The translations under genes and the position numbers were made by a program. A stretch of 9,556 nt of DNA from Rhodocyclaceae bacterium (lineage in GTDB: Bacteria > Pseudomonadota > Gammaproteobacteria > Burkholderiales > Rhodocyclaceae): positions 1 to 9,556 of the forward strand of contig JADFDL010000043.1 in NCBI GenBank assembly GCA_018262875.1. The letters run 5' to 3'. Shown piece after piece: positions 1 through 7,342 of the stretch. Under the pieces are notes generated by a model. The model was not told the origin of the DNA. It did not search any database and saw only the letters and a program-made list of their open reading frames with translations. The number at the start of each line of letters is the position of its first letter. The stretch's first letter is position 1.

Positions 1-22
1 ATTGCAGCATTCGCCTCAAGTC

Positions 23-943
23 ATGCCGACCTCCCCAATAGACGAAGCCATCCACCATGCCGGCCGCATCGTACTGGGCAAGGAACGCCAGATCCGCCTG
101 ACCCTGGTCTGCCTGCTGGCGCGCGGCCACCTGCTCATCGAGGACCTGCCCGGCGTCGGCAAGACCATTCTGGCGCATGTGCTGGCCAGGCTGCTCGGCC
201 TGAACTTTCACCGCATCCAGTGCACTGCCGACATGCTGCCGGCGGACATCATCGGCGTGTCGATCTACGACCGCAACACGGGCGGCTTTCAGTTCCATCC
301 CGGCCCGATCTTCGCCCAGGTCATTCTGGTCGACGAGATCAACCGCGCCACGCCGAAATCCCAGAGCGCCTTGCTGGAAGCGATGGAGGAGCACCAGGTC
401 ACTTGCGAGGGCGAAACACGCCCCCTGCCCGATCCCTTTTTCGTCATCGCCACGCAGAACCCCTATCACCAGATCGGCACCTTCCCGCTGCCCGAATCGC
501 AGCTCGACCGTTTTCTGATGCGCATTGAAATGGGCTATCCGAACCAGAGTGCCGAGCGCGAACTGCTCGCCGGCGCGGACCGCCGCGACATGGTGGCGAC
601 CCTGGCCCCCTGCATGGAGCCGGGCGAACTGAGCGAACTCCAGCGGGCGGTCAGGGAGGTGCATGTCTCGGAGGCGCTCATCGCCTACGTGCAGGCCCTC
701 GCCGAGCATACCCGCCGCTCGCCGGACTACGAAACCGGACTCAGCCCGCGCGCCGCGCTGGCCCTGTTGCGCGCCGCCCGCGCCTGGGCGCTGATCGACC
801 ACCGCGAACTGGTCCTGCCGGAGGACATCCAGGCCGTGCTGCCGGCCGTGGCGGGACACCGCCTGCATTCGGCCAGCGGCGCGCCGGCGGCCTCCTCCGC
901 CGACATTGCCGCGGCACTCATCGGCGCCGTACCTGTCCCCTAG
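23..943 (+). CDS. MoxR-family AAA+ ATPase
   Basis: This is a MoxR-type AAA+ ATPase, a cytoplasmic chaperone-like protein thought to help assemble or activate partner proteins encoded beside it. Seen in the 306-residue reading from the ATG at 23: a Walker A motif LPGVGKT (about 42-48), Walker B VILVDE (100-105), sensor 1 ATQNP (143-147), the LDRFLM segment typical of MoxR (161-166) and a sensor 2-like SPR (241-243). The length is normal for the family. The start is uncertain: the frame is open to the window edge, a TTG at 2 would add seven residues, and no clear Shine-Dalgarno precedes position 23. The gene could therefore begin left of the window. It heads a run with DUF58 and transglutaminase genes, the usual partners of this MoxR branch. 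No VWA-domain gene is visible here. The family call is firm; the client protein is unknown. Confidence 0.93.
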   Translation: MPTSPIDEAIHHAGRIVLGKERQIRLTLVCLLARGHLLIEDLPGVGKTILAHVLARLLGLNFHRIQCTADMLPADIIGVSIYDRNTGGFQFHPGPIFAQVILVDEINRATPKSQSALLEAMEEHQVTCEGETRPLPDPFFVIATQNPYHQIGTFPLPESQLDRFLMRIEMGYPNQSAERELLAGADRRDMVATLAPCMEPGELSELQRAVREVHVSEALIAYVQALAEHTRRSPDYETGLSPRAALALLRAARAWALIDHRELVLPEDIQAVLPAVAGHRLHSASGAPAASSADIAAALIGAVPVP

Positions 944-950
944 GGCCCGC

Positions 951-1898
951 ATGCTGGCCGTCGCGTCGTTCAAGCGCTGGCTGTTCCGGCTTTACGGCCC
1001 GGAAGCCGCGCCGATCATCCTCACCCAGCGTCGCGTCTATGTCCTGCCGACCGGAGCCGGCCTGACCTATGCCGCGGCGCTCGGCCTCATGCTGATCGGC
1101 GCCATCAACTACAACCTGAGCCTGGGCTACGCGCTGATCTTCCTGCTCGCGGGGCTCGGTCTGGTAGCCCTCTTGCATACCTTCCGCAACCTGGTGCAAA
1201 TCGAAATTTCGCCCGGCCGCGCTGAGCCGGTCTTCGCCGGAGACATGGCGCATTTCGGCCTGCAATTGCTCAACCGGCGCAAACAGGGCCGCTTCGCCGT
1301 CAGCCTGAATCTCGCAGGAGGCAAGGCCGTATCGACCGATCTGGCGGCTGACGCGGCAACAGCTGTCAATCTGCCCCTGCCGGCCGCCAGGCGAGGCTGG
1401 CTGCGCCCGGGACGCGCCACGCTGCAAACGCGCTATCCGCTTTGCCTTGTTCGCGCCTGGGGTTATGTCGAACCGGACATGCGTTGCCTGGTGTATCCCC
1501 GTCCCGAAGCCTCCCCGCCGCCCCTGCCGCTGTCGGCTTCCGGCGAAGCGGGGGGAGCGCGCAGCGGCAAGGGCACCGAGGACTTCTCCGGCCTGCGGAC
1601 GCATCAACCCGCCGACTCTCCACGCCATGTCGCCTGGAAGGCGGTGGCACGCGGCCAGCCCCTGCTTACCAAGCAATTCACCGGCGCCAGCACCGCCCAG
1701 GTCTGGCTCGACTGGAACGACCTGCCGCCCGACCTGGACATCGAGGCGCGCCTGTCGCGCCTGACGCGCTGGCTGCTCGACGCCCATGCCCAGGGCCTGT
1801 CGTACGGACTCTGCCTGCCCGGCAAGACGATCCCGCTGGACCAGGGCACACGGCAGTTTCAGGATTGCCTCGAAGCCCTGGCCTTGCATGGCAGCTAA
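951..1898 (+). CDS. DUF58 domain membrane protein
   Basis: This 315-residue protein of the DUF58 family has unknown biochemical function and is habitually encoded between moxR and a transglutaminase gene. Two closely spaced hydrophobic segments (about 35-53 and 57-77) should anchor it in the inner membrane. The conserved DUF58 core is visible as DFSGLR (211-216) followed by RHVAWK (225-230) and the LLTKQF stretch. The ATG at 951 was chosen because an AGGG Shine-Dalgarno lies at 942-945, overlapping the moxR stop codon, with a 5-nt spacer. A TTG at 906 in the same frame would force a 38-nt overlap with moxR and has no support. The end overlaps the next gene by 11 nt. By context it probably works with MoxR and the transglutaminase in an envelope process; this role is inferred. 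Confidence 0.9.
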   Translation: MLAVASFKRWLFRLYGPEAAPIILTQRRVYVLPTGAGLTYAAALGLMLIGAINYNLSLGYALIFLLAGLGLVALLHTFRNLVQIEISPGRAEPVFAGDMAHFGLQLLNRRKQGRFAVSLNLAGGKAVSTDLAADAATAVNLPLPAARRGWLRPGRATLQTRYPLCLVRAWGYVEPDMRCLVYPRPEASPPPLPLSASGEAGGARSGKGTEDFSGLRTHQPADSPRHVAWKAVARGQPLLTKQFTGASTAQVWLDWNDLPPDLDIEARLSRLTRWLLDAHAQGLSYGLCLPGKTIPLDQGTRQFQDCLEALALHGS

Positions 1899-3864
1899 GC
1901 GCTCCGCCAGCCCCGTTCTCGCCCGCGCGCAGGAATTGTGGCTGCTCGCCTGCGCCGTCCTAACCCTGGTGCCCGATGTCGAGCATGCCCCGGCCTGGCT
2001 GATTGCCGCCGCTGCCGTGGCGCTCGCCTGGCGGGCGGCGATCTGGTGGCGCCGTACCGAGTTGCCGCCACGCTGGCTGCTGAGCTTTCTCGTCGCCGCC
2101 GGCTCGGTGGGCGTCTTTCTCACCTACCGCCAGTTCTTCGGCAAGGATCCGGGCATCGCCCTGCTGATTCTCTTTCTCGCCCTCAAACTGCTGGAGATGC
2201 GGCGGGTGCGCGACGGCCTGGCCGTCATCTTCCTGTGCTATTTCCTGCTGCTCACCCACTTCCTCAACGAGCAGGGACTGGATGTCGCCGGGCTGACCCT
2301 GGCGGCCCTCATCGTCATCACGGCCGCGCTGGCCAGCCTGGCGCACGCCGGCCAGTCCGTCGCCGCCTGCCTGCGCCTGTCCGCCACGATGCTGGCGCAG
2401 GCCGCCCCTTTCATGCTGGTCCTGTTCCTGCTCTTTCCGCGCGTGCAGGGCCCGCTCTGGGGGATGCCGGCAGATGCCTACAGCGGCATGAGCGGACTCT
2501 CGGATACCATGTCACCGGGCTCCATCAGCAACCTGAGCCTGTCCGGCGAGATCGCCTTCCGCGCCCGCTTCGAGGGCGAGATTCCGCCGAAGCAGCTTCT
2601 GTACTGGCGCGGGCCGGTGCTGCGCCAGTTCGACGGCCGCACCTGGCGCGCCGGCGCGCAGCAGGAGAAAGTCAGTCTCCCGGATACGGCGCCAGGCGAG
2701 ACCGTCCGCTATGCGGTGACGCTCGAACCGCACAACAAGCACTGGCTGTTCGCCCTGGAAATGCCGGCCGTGCCGCCGCCCGGCGCCATTGTTTCGCGGG
2801 AATATCAGGTGCTGTCGAAGACGCCGGTGCGCAGCCGCCTCCGCTATGAAATGCAGTCCCGGCCCGGTTTCGTGCCGGACGCGGACGAATCCGATGCAAC
2901 CCTGCGCACGCATCTCAACCTGCCCGCCAACAACCCGCGCACCCGGGCGCTGGCCGAACAATGGCGCCGTGAAACCGGACAAGCAGCGGGACAGAACGAA
3001 GCCGTCATCCGCCGCATGCTGGACCACTTCCGCCAGGAAAGCTTCTTCTATACCCTGACCCCGCCGTTGCTGGGGGAGAACGGCATCGACCAGTTTCTCT
3101 TCGAGACCCGGCGCGGCTTCTGCGAACACTATGCCTCGGCCTTCGTCTTCGCCATGCGCGCGGCCGGCATCCCGGCGCGCGTGGTGACCGGCTACCAGGG
3201 CGGCGAACGCAACCCGGTCGACGGCTACCTCATCGTGCGCCAGTCCGATGCCCACGCCTGGGCGGAAGCCTGGCTGGAAGGCCGCGGCTGGGTGCGCGTC
3301 GATCCGACGGCGGCCGTCGCGCCGAACCGCATCGAGGCCGGGCTGGCCTCCGCCGTGCCGGCGGGCGAACCCCTGCCATTCCTGGTGCGGGCCGATCTTT
3401 CCTGGCTGCGGCAAATCCGCTTCCGCTGGGAGGCGGTGACCAACACCTGGAACCAGTGGGTGCTGGGCTACGATCCGCAGCGCCAGCGCGAAGTGCTGTC
3501 GCGCCTCGGCATGCGCGAGCCGGACTGGAAAGCCATGACCGCAGTCATGGCGGCGCTGTGCGGATTTCTGCTGCTCGGGCTGACCGCCTGGGCGTTGCAC
3601 AAGCGGGTACGGCTCGATCCGACGCTGCGCACCTGGAACCGGCTGAGCCGCAAGCTGGCGCGCCTCGGCCTGGCGCGCAAGGACTGGGAAGGGCCGGCGG
3701 ATTACGTCCAGCGCGTTGCGCTGGCGCGCCCGGAACTGGCGCAGCCCCTGTCCGCAATCGCCGCGCTCTACATCGATCTGCGCTATGGCAAACTGGGCGG
3801 CAAGAAGCCCAGGCAAAAATTGCGCGGACTGATTGCCGACCTGAAGATTGCCAGCGAGCGATGA
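1888..3864 (+). CDS. tgpA: TgpA-like membrane transglutaminase (DUF3488 / transglutaminase core / DUF4129)
   Basis: This 658-residue inner-membrane protein has a periplasmic transglutaminase-like domain, as in Pseudomonas aeruginosa TgpA. The N-terminal third carries about six or seven hydrophobic segments (roughly 14-184, the DUF3488 region). A periplasmic part follows with the family motif YWRGPVLRQFDGRTW (239-253). The papain-like triad is intact: Cys412 in GFCEHYA, His456 in DAHAW and Asp472 in RVDPT. A further membrane helix at about 550-570 leads to a basic cytoplasmic tail (DUF4129-like). The ATG at 1888 overlaps the DUF58 gene by 11 nt and no good ribosome site is seen, so translational coupling is likely. 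An in-frame ATG at 1786 would force a 113-nt overlap and add an Arg-rich, non-family extension. The real substrate is unknown; a cell-envelope or peptidoglycan-linked role is inferred from the family and from mltB downstream. Confidence 0.92.
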   Translation: MAAKRSASPVLARAQELWLLACAVLTLVPDVEHAPAWLIAAAAVALAWRAAIWWRRTELPPRWLLSFLVAAGSVGVFLTYRQFFGKDPGIALLILFLALKLLEMRRVRDGLAVIFLCYFLLLTHFLNEQGLDVAGLTLAALIVITAALASLAHAGQSVAACLRLSATMLAQAAPFMLVLFLLFPRVQGPLWGMPADAYSGMSGLSDTMSPGSISNLSLSGEIAFRARFEGEIPPKQLLYWRGPVLRQFDGRTWRAGAQQEKVSLPDTAPGETVRYAVTLEPHNKHWLFALEMPAVPPPGAIVSREYQVLSKTPVRSRLRYEMQSRPGFVPDADESDATLRTHLNLPANNPRTRALAEQWRRETGQAAGQNEAVIRRMLDHFRQESFFYTLTPPLLGENGIDQFLFETRRGFCEHYASAFVFAMRAAGIPARVVTGYQGGERNPVDGYLIVRQSDAHAWAEAWLEGRGWVRVDPTAAVAPNRIEAGLASAVPAGEPLPFLVRADLSWLRQIRFRWEAVTNTWNQWVLGYDPQRQREVLSRLGMREPDWKAMTAVMAALCGFLLLGLTAWALHKRVRLDPTLRTWNRLSRKLARLGLARKDWEGPADYVQRVALARPELAQPLSAIAALYIDLRYGKLGGKKPRQKLRGLIADLKIASER

Positions 3865-4868
3865 GCAGAATCCTGCCTGTTGCTGTCATCTGCGCGCTCG
3901 CGCTGACGATGCCTGCCGTCGCCGGCGCCGGCGGCTTCGCCCAGCGCGAGGACGTCAGGGCGTTCATTGAAGAAATGCACGAAAGGCACGGCTTCGATCG
4001 GGCGCGCCTGACCCGCCTGTTCGGCCAGGCGCAGCCTCAACCCAAGGCGATCCAGGCCATCCTGCCGCCGAAGGATCCCTCAGTGCGCTCGTGGCAGGCC
4101 TACCGCGCCCGCTTCGTCGAACCCAATCGCATCGAAGGCGGCTTGCGTTTCTGGCAAGCGTACCGGCAAACGCTCGAAGCGGCACGGCGCACCTACGGCG
4201 TACCGGAGGAAATCATCGTCGCCATCATCGGCATCGAAACGATCTACGGACGCAACGTGGGCAAGTTTCCGGCGCTGGCGACGCTGGCGACGCTGGCTTT
4301 TGACTACCCGCCGCGGGCCGAGCTTTTTCGCCGAGAACTGGAAGCCCTGCTGTTGCTGGCGCGCGAGTCGCACCGCAGTCCGATCGCGTATTCGGGCTCC
4401 TATGCCGGGGCACTGGGCATTCCGCAATTTCTGCCCAGCAGTATACGCAACTGGGGGGTGGATTTCGACGAAGACGGCCAGGTGGATCTGGCGGCAAGCA
4501 GCGCGGACGCCATCGGCAGCGTCGCCAACTTCCTTGCCAGCCACGGCTGGGATAGCGGCAGCCCGGTCGTCGCCTCCGCCCGCGCCGCAGGCGAGCGCGT
4601 CGGCGAACTCATCGACGCCGGCATCCTGCCCCGCTTCACGCCTGTGGAAATGACGGTCTACGGCGTCAGTTCCGCCGCCGATGCGCCGCAACTGCCGTGC
4701 GCCCTGATCGACCTGGTCACACCCGGCGAGGCGACCGAATACTGGCTGGGCTATCGCAACTTCTACGTCATCACGCGCTACAACCGCTCCAGCTTCTATG
4801 CGATGACGGTGTACGCGCTGTCGCAGGAATTGAAGGCCGAACACGAAGCGCGCCTGGCGGCACGCTGA
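3861..4868 (+). CDS. mltB: MltB-type lytic murein transglycosylase
   Basis: This 335-residue enzyme of the MltB (Slt35) family should cleave the glycan strands of peptidoglycan between MurNAc and GlcNAc, leaving 1,6-anhydro-MurNAc ends, in the periplasm. Residues 1-21 or 1-23 form a signal peptide ending in an AVA/AGA-type signal peptidase I site. There is no lipobox cysteine, so unlike E. coli MltB it looks soluble rather than lipid-anchored. The catalytic glutamate is Glu126 in GIETIYGRNVGKF. Other family blocks are SYAGALGIPQFLPSS (180-194) and an EF-hand-like acidic loop DFDEDGQVDL (201-210), which resembles the calcium site of Slt35. The ATG overlaps the tgpA stop by 4 nt (ATGA), which argues for coupled translation. 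The stop codon lies 3 bp from the convergent rpoS stop. The family call is firm; the exact paralogue name (MltB rather than another MltB-like member) is less so. Confidence 0.93.
   Translation: MSRILPVAVICALALTMPAVAGAGGFAQREDVRAFIEEMHERHGFDRARLTRLFGQAQPQPKAIQAILPPKDPSVRSWQAYRARFVEPNRIEGGLRFWQAYRQTLEAARRTYGVPEEIIVAIIGIETIYGRNVGKFPALATLATLAFDYPPRAELFRRELEALLLLARESHRSPIAYSGSYAGALGIPQFLPSSIRNWGVDFDEDGQVDLAASSADAIGSVANFLASHGWDSGSPVVASARAAGERVGELIDAGILPRFTPVEMTVYGVSSAADAPQLPCALIDLVTPGEATEYWLGYRNFYVITRYNRSSFYAMTVYALSQELKAEHEARLAAR
4273..4297 (+). repeat. 9-bp tandem repeat inside mltB (about 2.8 copies)
   Basis: The unit CGCTGGCGA occurs twice, followed by CGCTGGC, without interruption. It encodes the alternating Leu-Ala-Thr residues just after the catalytic region of the transglycosylase. 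As far as I can align by memory, the protein is the same length here as E. coli MltB, so the repeat looks like shared codon usage over a conserved Ala-Leu-Ala-Thr-Leu helix rather than an insertion. Gain or loss of a unit would keep the frame. Confidence 0.6.
4848..4865 (-). terminator. Candidate rpoS terminator hairpin within the end of mltB
   Basis: An inverted repeat (arms 4848-4854 and 4859-4865, 4-nt loop) lies 6 bp beyond the rpoS stop. In the rpoS-sense RNA the 7-bp stem pairs completely, with one G-U pair. In the mltB-sense RNA the same position is a C-A mismatch, so the structure favours the minus strand. The tract after it on that strand (TTCGTGTT) is only moderately U-rich, so this is a weak intrinsic terminator at best. 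It may simply be GC-rich coding sequence. Confidence 0.3.
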
Positions 4869-4871
4869 AAG

Positions 4872-5783
4872 CTACAGCAGAACATCCTTGGAAACGCCGC
4901 GCCGCTTGAGGATGCGCCGCAGTTGGGCGAGCGCCTCGATCTGGATCTGCCGCACCCGCTCGCGCGTCAGCGACAGGCGTTCGGCCAGATCTTCCAGCGT
5001 CGCCTCCTCGCAGCCGTTCAGTCCGTAGCGGTATTCGATGACCTGACGCTGCTTGATGCTGAGCATGCCGATCCACTCAGTGACCAGATGTTCCACCTCG
5101 GCTGTCTGGATCTGCATCTCCGGGGTTTCGGCGGCGTCATCGGCCAGCGACTCGCCGATGGACAGGCTGGGGTCGATCTCCAGCGGCGCATCCAGCGACG
5201 CCACATGCTCGTTCAGCGCCAGCACCTGCCGCACCTCCTCGACCGGCTTGTCGAGCAGCTGGGCGATCTCCTCCAGCCCCGTCTCGCGCGCAGTCGACGC
5301 TTCCAGGTTACGCATGGCACGCAGCACCGAATTGAGTTCCTTCACCACATGAACCGGCAGACGGATCGTGCGCGACTGATTCATGATGGCCCGTTCGACA
5401 TTCTGGCGGATCCACCACGTCGCATAAGTCGAAAAGCGGAAGCCGCGTTCCGGGTCGAACTTCTCCAGAGCGTGGATCAGGCCGAGATTGCCTTCCTCGA
5501 TCAGGTCGAGCAGCGGCATGCCGCGATTGAGGTAATGCTTGGCGATGTTAACCACCAGGCGCAGATTGTGCTCGATCATCTTCTGCCGCGCCGCCTCGTC
5601 GCCCTGCTTGGCCAGCCGTGAAAAGGCCAGTTCCTGCTCCGGGGTCAGCAGGGGGTTGGCGCCGATCTCATTGAGATAGATCTGGGTAACATCGCTGAGA
5701 AATTCGGGTTCGGCGGCCGGCGCAGGCTCGGGTGCCGCAGGTTCGGCAAGCTCCCCTTCCTCCGGCAGGCTCTCGTCGCGCAT
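4872..5783 (-). CDS. rpoS: RNA polymerase sigma factor RpoS (sigma-38)
   Basis: This 303-residue sigma-70-family factor is the master regulator of the general stress and stationary-phase response. Region 1.2 begins at [11 protein letters not shown] (31-41). Regions 2.1-2.4 include the [13 protein letters not shown] block (115-127), and the next stretch, [14 protein letters not shown] (138-151), is nearly identical to E. coli RpoS. It keeps the lysine (Lys148) equivalent to E. coli Lys173, a residue implicated in RssB-mediated turnover. Region 4.2 holds the helix-turn-helix [20 protein letters not shown] (262-281). The first 30 residues are a short, acidic, Pro/Ala/Glu-rich segment unlike the rest. 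The ATG is 3 bp after the nlpD stop and has a GAGG Shine-Dalgarno at 5790-5793 inside the last nlpD codons. In enterobacteria the main rpoS promoter lies inside nlpD; I could not pick out an equivalent here. Identification is very secure. Confidence 0.97.
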   Translation of the reverse strand: MRDESLPEEGELAEPAAPEPAPAAEPEFLSDVTQIYLNEIGANPLLTPEQELAFSRLAKQGDEAARQKMIEHNLRLVVNIAKHYLNRGMPLLDLIEEGNLGLIHALEKFDPERGFRFSTYATWWIRQNVERAIMNQSRTIRLPVHVVKELNSVLRAMRNLEASTARETGLEEIAQLLDKPVEEVRQVLALNEHVASLDAPLEIDPSLSIGESLADDAAETPEMQIQTAEVEHLVTEWIGMLSIKQRQVIEYRYGLNGCEEATLEDLAERLSLTRERVRQIQIEALAQLRRILKRRGVSKDVLL

Positions 5784-5786
5784 GGA

Positions 5787-6683
5787 CTACCTCGGCGGCA
5801 GCAGCTTGAGGGGGTCGAGCGGCTTGCCCTGGCGGCGAATCTCGAAGTGGAGTTTGGCCTGATCCGCGTCGCTGTTGCCGAGTTCGGCGATCTTCTGCCC
5901 CCTCGCCACCTGCTGACTTTCCTTGGCCAGCAATTTGCTGTTGTGGGCATACACGCTCTGAAAGCCATGGGCATGCTGGACGATGATCAGGTTGCCATAG
6001 CCGCGTATGCCACTGCCGGCATAGGTCACTTTGCCTGCCTCGGCGGCCAGCACCGGTTCGCCGATCCGGCCTTCGATATCGACACCCTTGCTGCCGCCTT
6101 CCACGTAGGGGGCGAGTACCCTGCCGCCGCTCGGCCAGGCCCAGTTCAGCTCACTGCCCGCAGGTTCCGCCGGCCTGGGTTCAACTCTGGGCGGCGCGAC
6201 GGGTTGCTGCGAGTGCGCGTCCGCGGGCTTCTGCACCGCCGCCACGGCCTGTTCCGTGTAGGGCTGCTTGCCCCCCTTCGGCTCACGCTTGAGGGTGTCG
6301 GTATTCGACGGCACGCCTGCAGCGAGAGGGCGTATTTCGACCGCCGCCGGACCGGCGATCGGCTTCGCCACCGCCACACCCTCGGGAGGAGCAATGCGCA
6401 ATTGCTGGCCGACCCGGATTACGTTGGGATTGTCGATATTGTTCCAGGCGGCAACGTCGCGGTGAGATTGGCCATGTTCCAGCGCAATGCTATAGAGCGT
6501 ATCGCCTTTTCTCACCGTATGAAATTCGCCCGGCCTGGCGGGCTGAACCGCCGACGTCGACCCTTTAGCCGGTGCCGCACCGCGCTCGATCACCGGAGCG
6601 GACGTCCTGGACGCACAGCCGCCCAGCAAGATAGCTGCGAGTACGGCAAGCAGAATCGCATACCGAGAAACAAGGTTCGCCAT
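5787..6683 (-). CDS. nlpD: NlpD: outer-membrane lipoprotein, LysM plus degenerate M23 (LytM) domain, amidase activator
   Basis: This 298-residue lipoprotein should activate a periplasmic N-acetylmuramoyl-L-alanine amidase (AmiC in E. coli) during septum splitting. A signal sequence ends in the lipobox LGGC, with Cys23 as the lipidation site. A LysM peptidoglycan-binding domain (about 53-98, GDTLYSIA motif) is followed by a low-complexity Pro/Ala linker (about 100-178) and a C-terminal M23/LytM domain (about 180-296). The metallopeptidase site is degenerate: the usual His of the HxxxD motif is Ser198, although Asp202 remains. The first His of HxH is Lys277, while His279 and His247 are kept. 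This matches the loss of catalysis known for E. coli NlpD, so it is an activator and not a hydrolase. It starts 2 bp after pcm, with GGAG 10 nt upstream in the pcm tail, and is followed 3 bp later by rpoS. Confidence 0.95.
   Translation of the reverse strand: MANLVSRYAILLAVLAAILLGGCASRTSAPVIERGAAPAKGSTSAVQPARPGEFHTVRKGDTLYSIALEHGQSHRDVAAWNNIDNPNVIRVGQQLRIAPPEGVAVAKPIAGPAAVEIRPLAAGVPSNTDTLKREPKGGKQPYTEQAVAAVQKPADAHSQQPVAPPRVEPRPAEPAGSELNWAWPSGGRVLAPYVEGGSKGVDIEGRIGEPVLAAEAGKVTYAGSGIRGYGNLIIVQHAHGFQSVYAHNSKLLAKESQQVARGQKIAELGNSDADQAKLHFEIRRQGKPLDPLKLLPPR
5790..5793 (-). promoter_or_regulatory. rpoS ribosome binding site, embedded in nlpD
   Basis: Reading the minus strand, GAGG sits 6 nt before the rpoS ATG and is made of the last sense codons of nlpD, just before its stop. 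The location means that ribosomes ending nlpD cover the rpoS initiation region, so rpoS translation from the long transcript is probably linked to nlpD translation. Confidence 0.65.
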
Positions 6684-6685
6684 GC

Positions 6686-7342
6686 TTATTCGACTCCGGC
6701 TACGAGAGGTACGAAACGCACCGCATCGAGACGCGTTTCGCTATATCCACGCGGACTGCGCTCGATCAGGCAAAGCGATTGCTCGGCGCCACCCAGCGGC
6801 AGGATCATGCGTCCGCCCACGGCGAGTTGCTCAAGCAAGGCCTGCGGCACGCGTCCTGCGGCAGCAGCAAGGATGATTGTATCGAAAGGCGCGGCATCCG
6901 CCAGCCCCAGATTGCCGTCCGCATGTTTCAGCCTGACATTGGGCAAGCGCAAATGACGCAAATTGGCGCGCGCCTTGTCGAGCAACTGGGCGATGCGCTC
7001 GACGGCATAGACATCCTTCGCCAGTTGCGCCAGGACAGCCGCCTGATAGCCGCAGCCGGCGCCGATCTCCAGCGTCTTGCCCAGATCCCGCCCTGCGGCC
7101 AGCAGCTCGATCATGCGCGCCACGATGAACGGCTGGGAAATCGTCTGCTTCAGGCCGATCGGCAAGGCCATGTCTTCATAGGCGCGCGAGGCGAGTGCCT
7201 CCTCGACGAAGATATGGCGCGGGACAGCCGCCATCGCCGCCAGCACCCGTTCATCCCGTATGCCGTCGGCACGCAGTCGCTCGATCATCCGCGCACGCGT
7301 GCGCTGGGAGGTCATGCCGATACCGGACAACTCGCGTTTCAT
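6686..7342 (-). CDS. pcm: Protein-L-isoaspartate O-methyltransferase
   Basis: This 218-residue cytosolic enzyme uses S-adenosylmethionine to methylate isoaspartyl residues formed by ageing of proteins, starting their repair. The SAM-binding motif I is [10 protein letters not shown] (91-100). The family block [12 protein letters not shown] (60-71), DGNLG (142-146) and the FDTIILAAA strand (153-161) are all present, and the chain ends in the typical FVPLVAGVE. The ATG at 7342 overlaps the surE stop by 4 nt (ATGA), which I prefer. The nearest AG-rich sequence (AGAGG) is only 1 nt away, so it is a poor ribosome site. An internal ATG at 7315 (Met10) would match the shorter E. coli N-terminus and cannot be excluded. 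The order surE-pcm-nlpD-rpoS is the standard proteobacterial arrangement. Confidence 0.96.
   Translation of the reverse strand: MKRELSGIGMTSQRTRARMIERLRADGIRDERVLAAMAAVPRHIFVEEALASRAYEDMALPIGLKQTISQPFIVARMIELLAAGRDLGKTLEIGAGCGYQAAVLAQLAKDVYAVERIAQLLDKARANLRHLRLPNVRLKHADGNLGLADAAPFDTIILAAAAGRVPQALLEQLAVGGRMILPLGGAEQSLCLIERSPRGYSETRLDAVRFVPLVAGVE

Noticed and set aside
918..2123. A 401-codon open frame antisense to the DUF58 gene and the start of tgpA.
   Set aside because: Same GC-driven shadow. It crosses a gene boundary of the real operon, has no plausible domain, and its composition is atypical of a folded protein.
2512..3816. A 434-codon open frame antisense to tgpA.
   Set aside because: It is the mirror of a high-GC gene. 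The translation is rich in Arg, Gln, His, Gly and Ala with no recognisable motif, and the plus-strand frame has a complete transglutaminase with an intact triad.
3456..3860. A 135-codon upstream extension of the mltB frame.
   Set aside because: It lies in another frame of tgpA. The signal peptide begins at the ATG at 3861, which also gives the typical 4-nt coupled overlap.
6180..6520. Search for an internal rpoS promoter within nlpD, as in E. coli.
   Set aside because: A few weak -10-like hexamers (for example around the LysM codons near 6490) lack a matching -35 at proper spacing, so I do not call a site.
5847..6956. A 369-codon plus-strand frame across nlpD and pcm.
   Set aside because: It runs antisense over two secure genes and their junction, is Arg-rich and has no motif.
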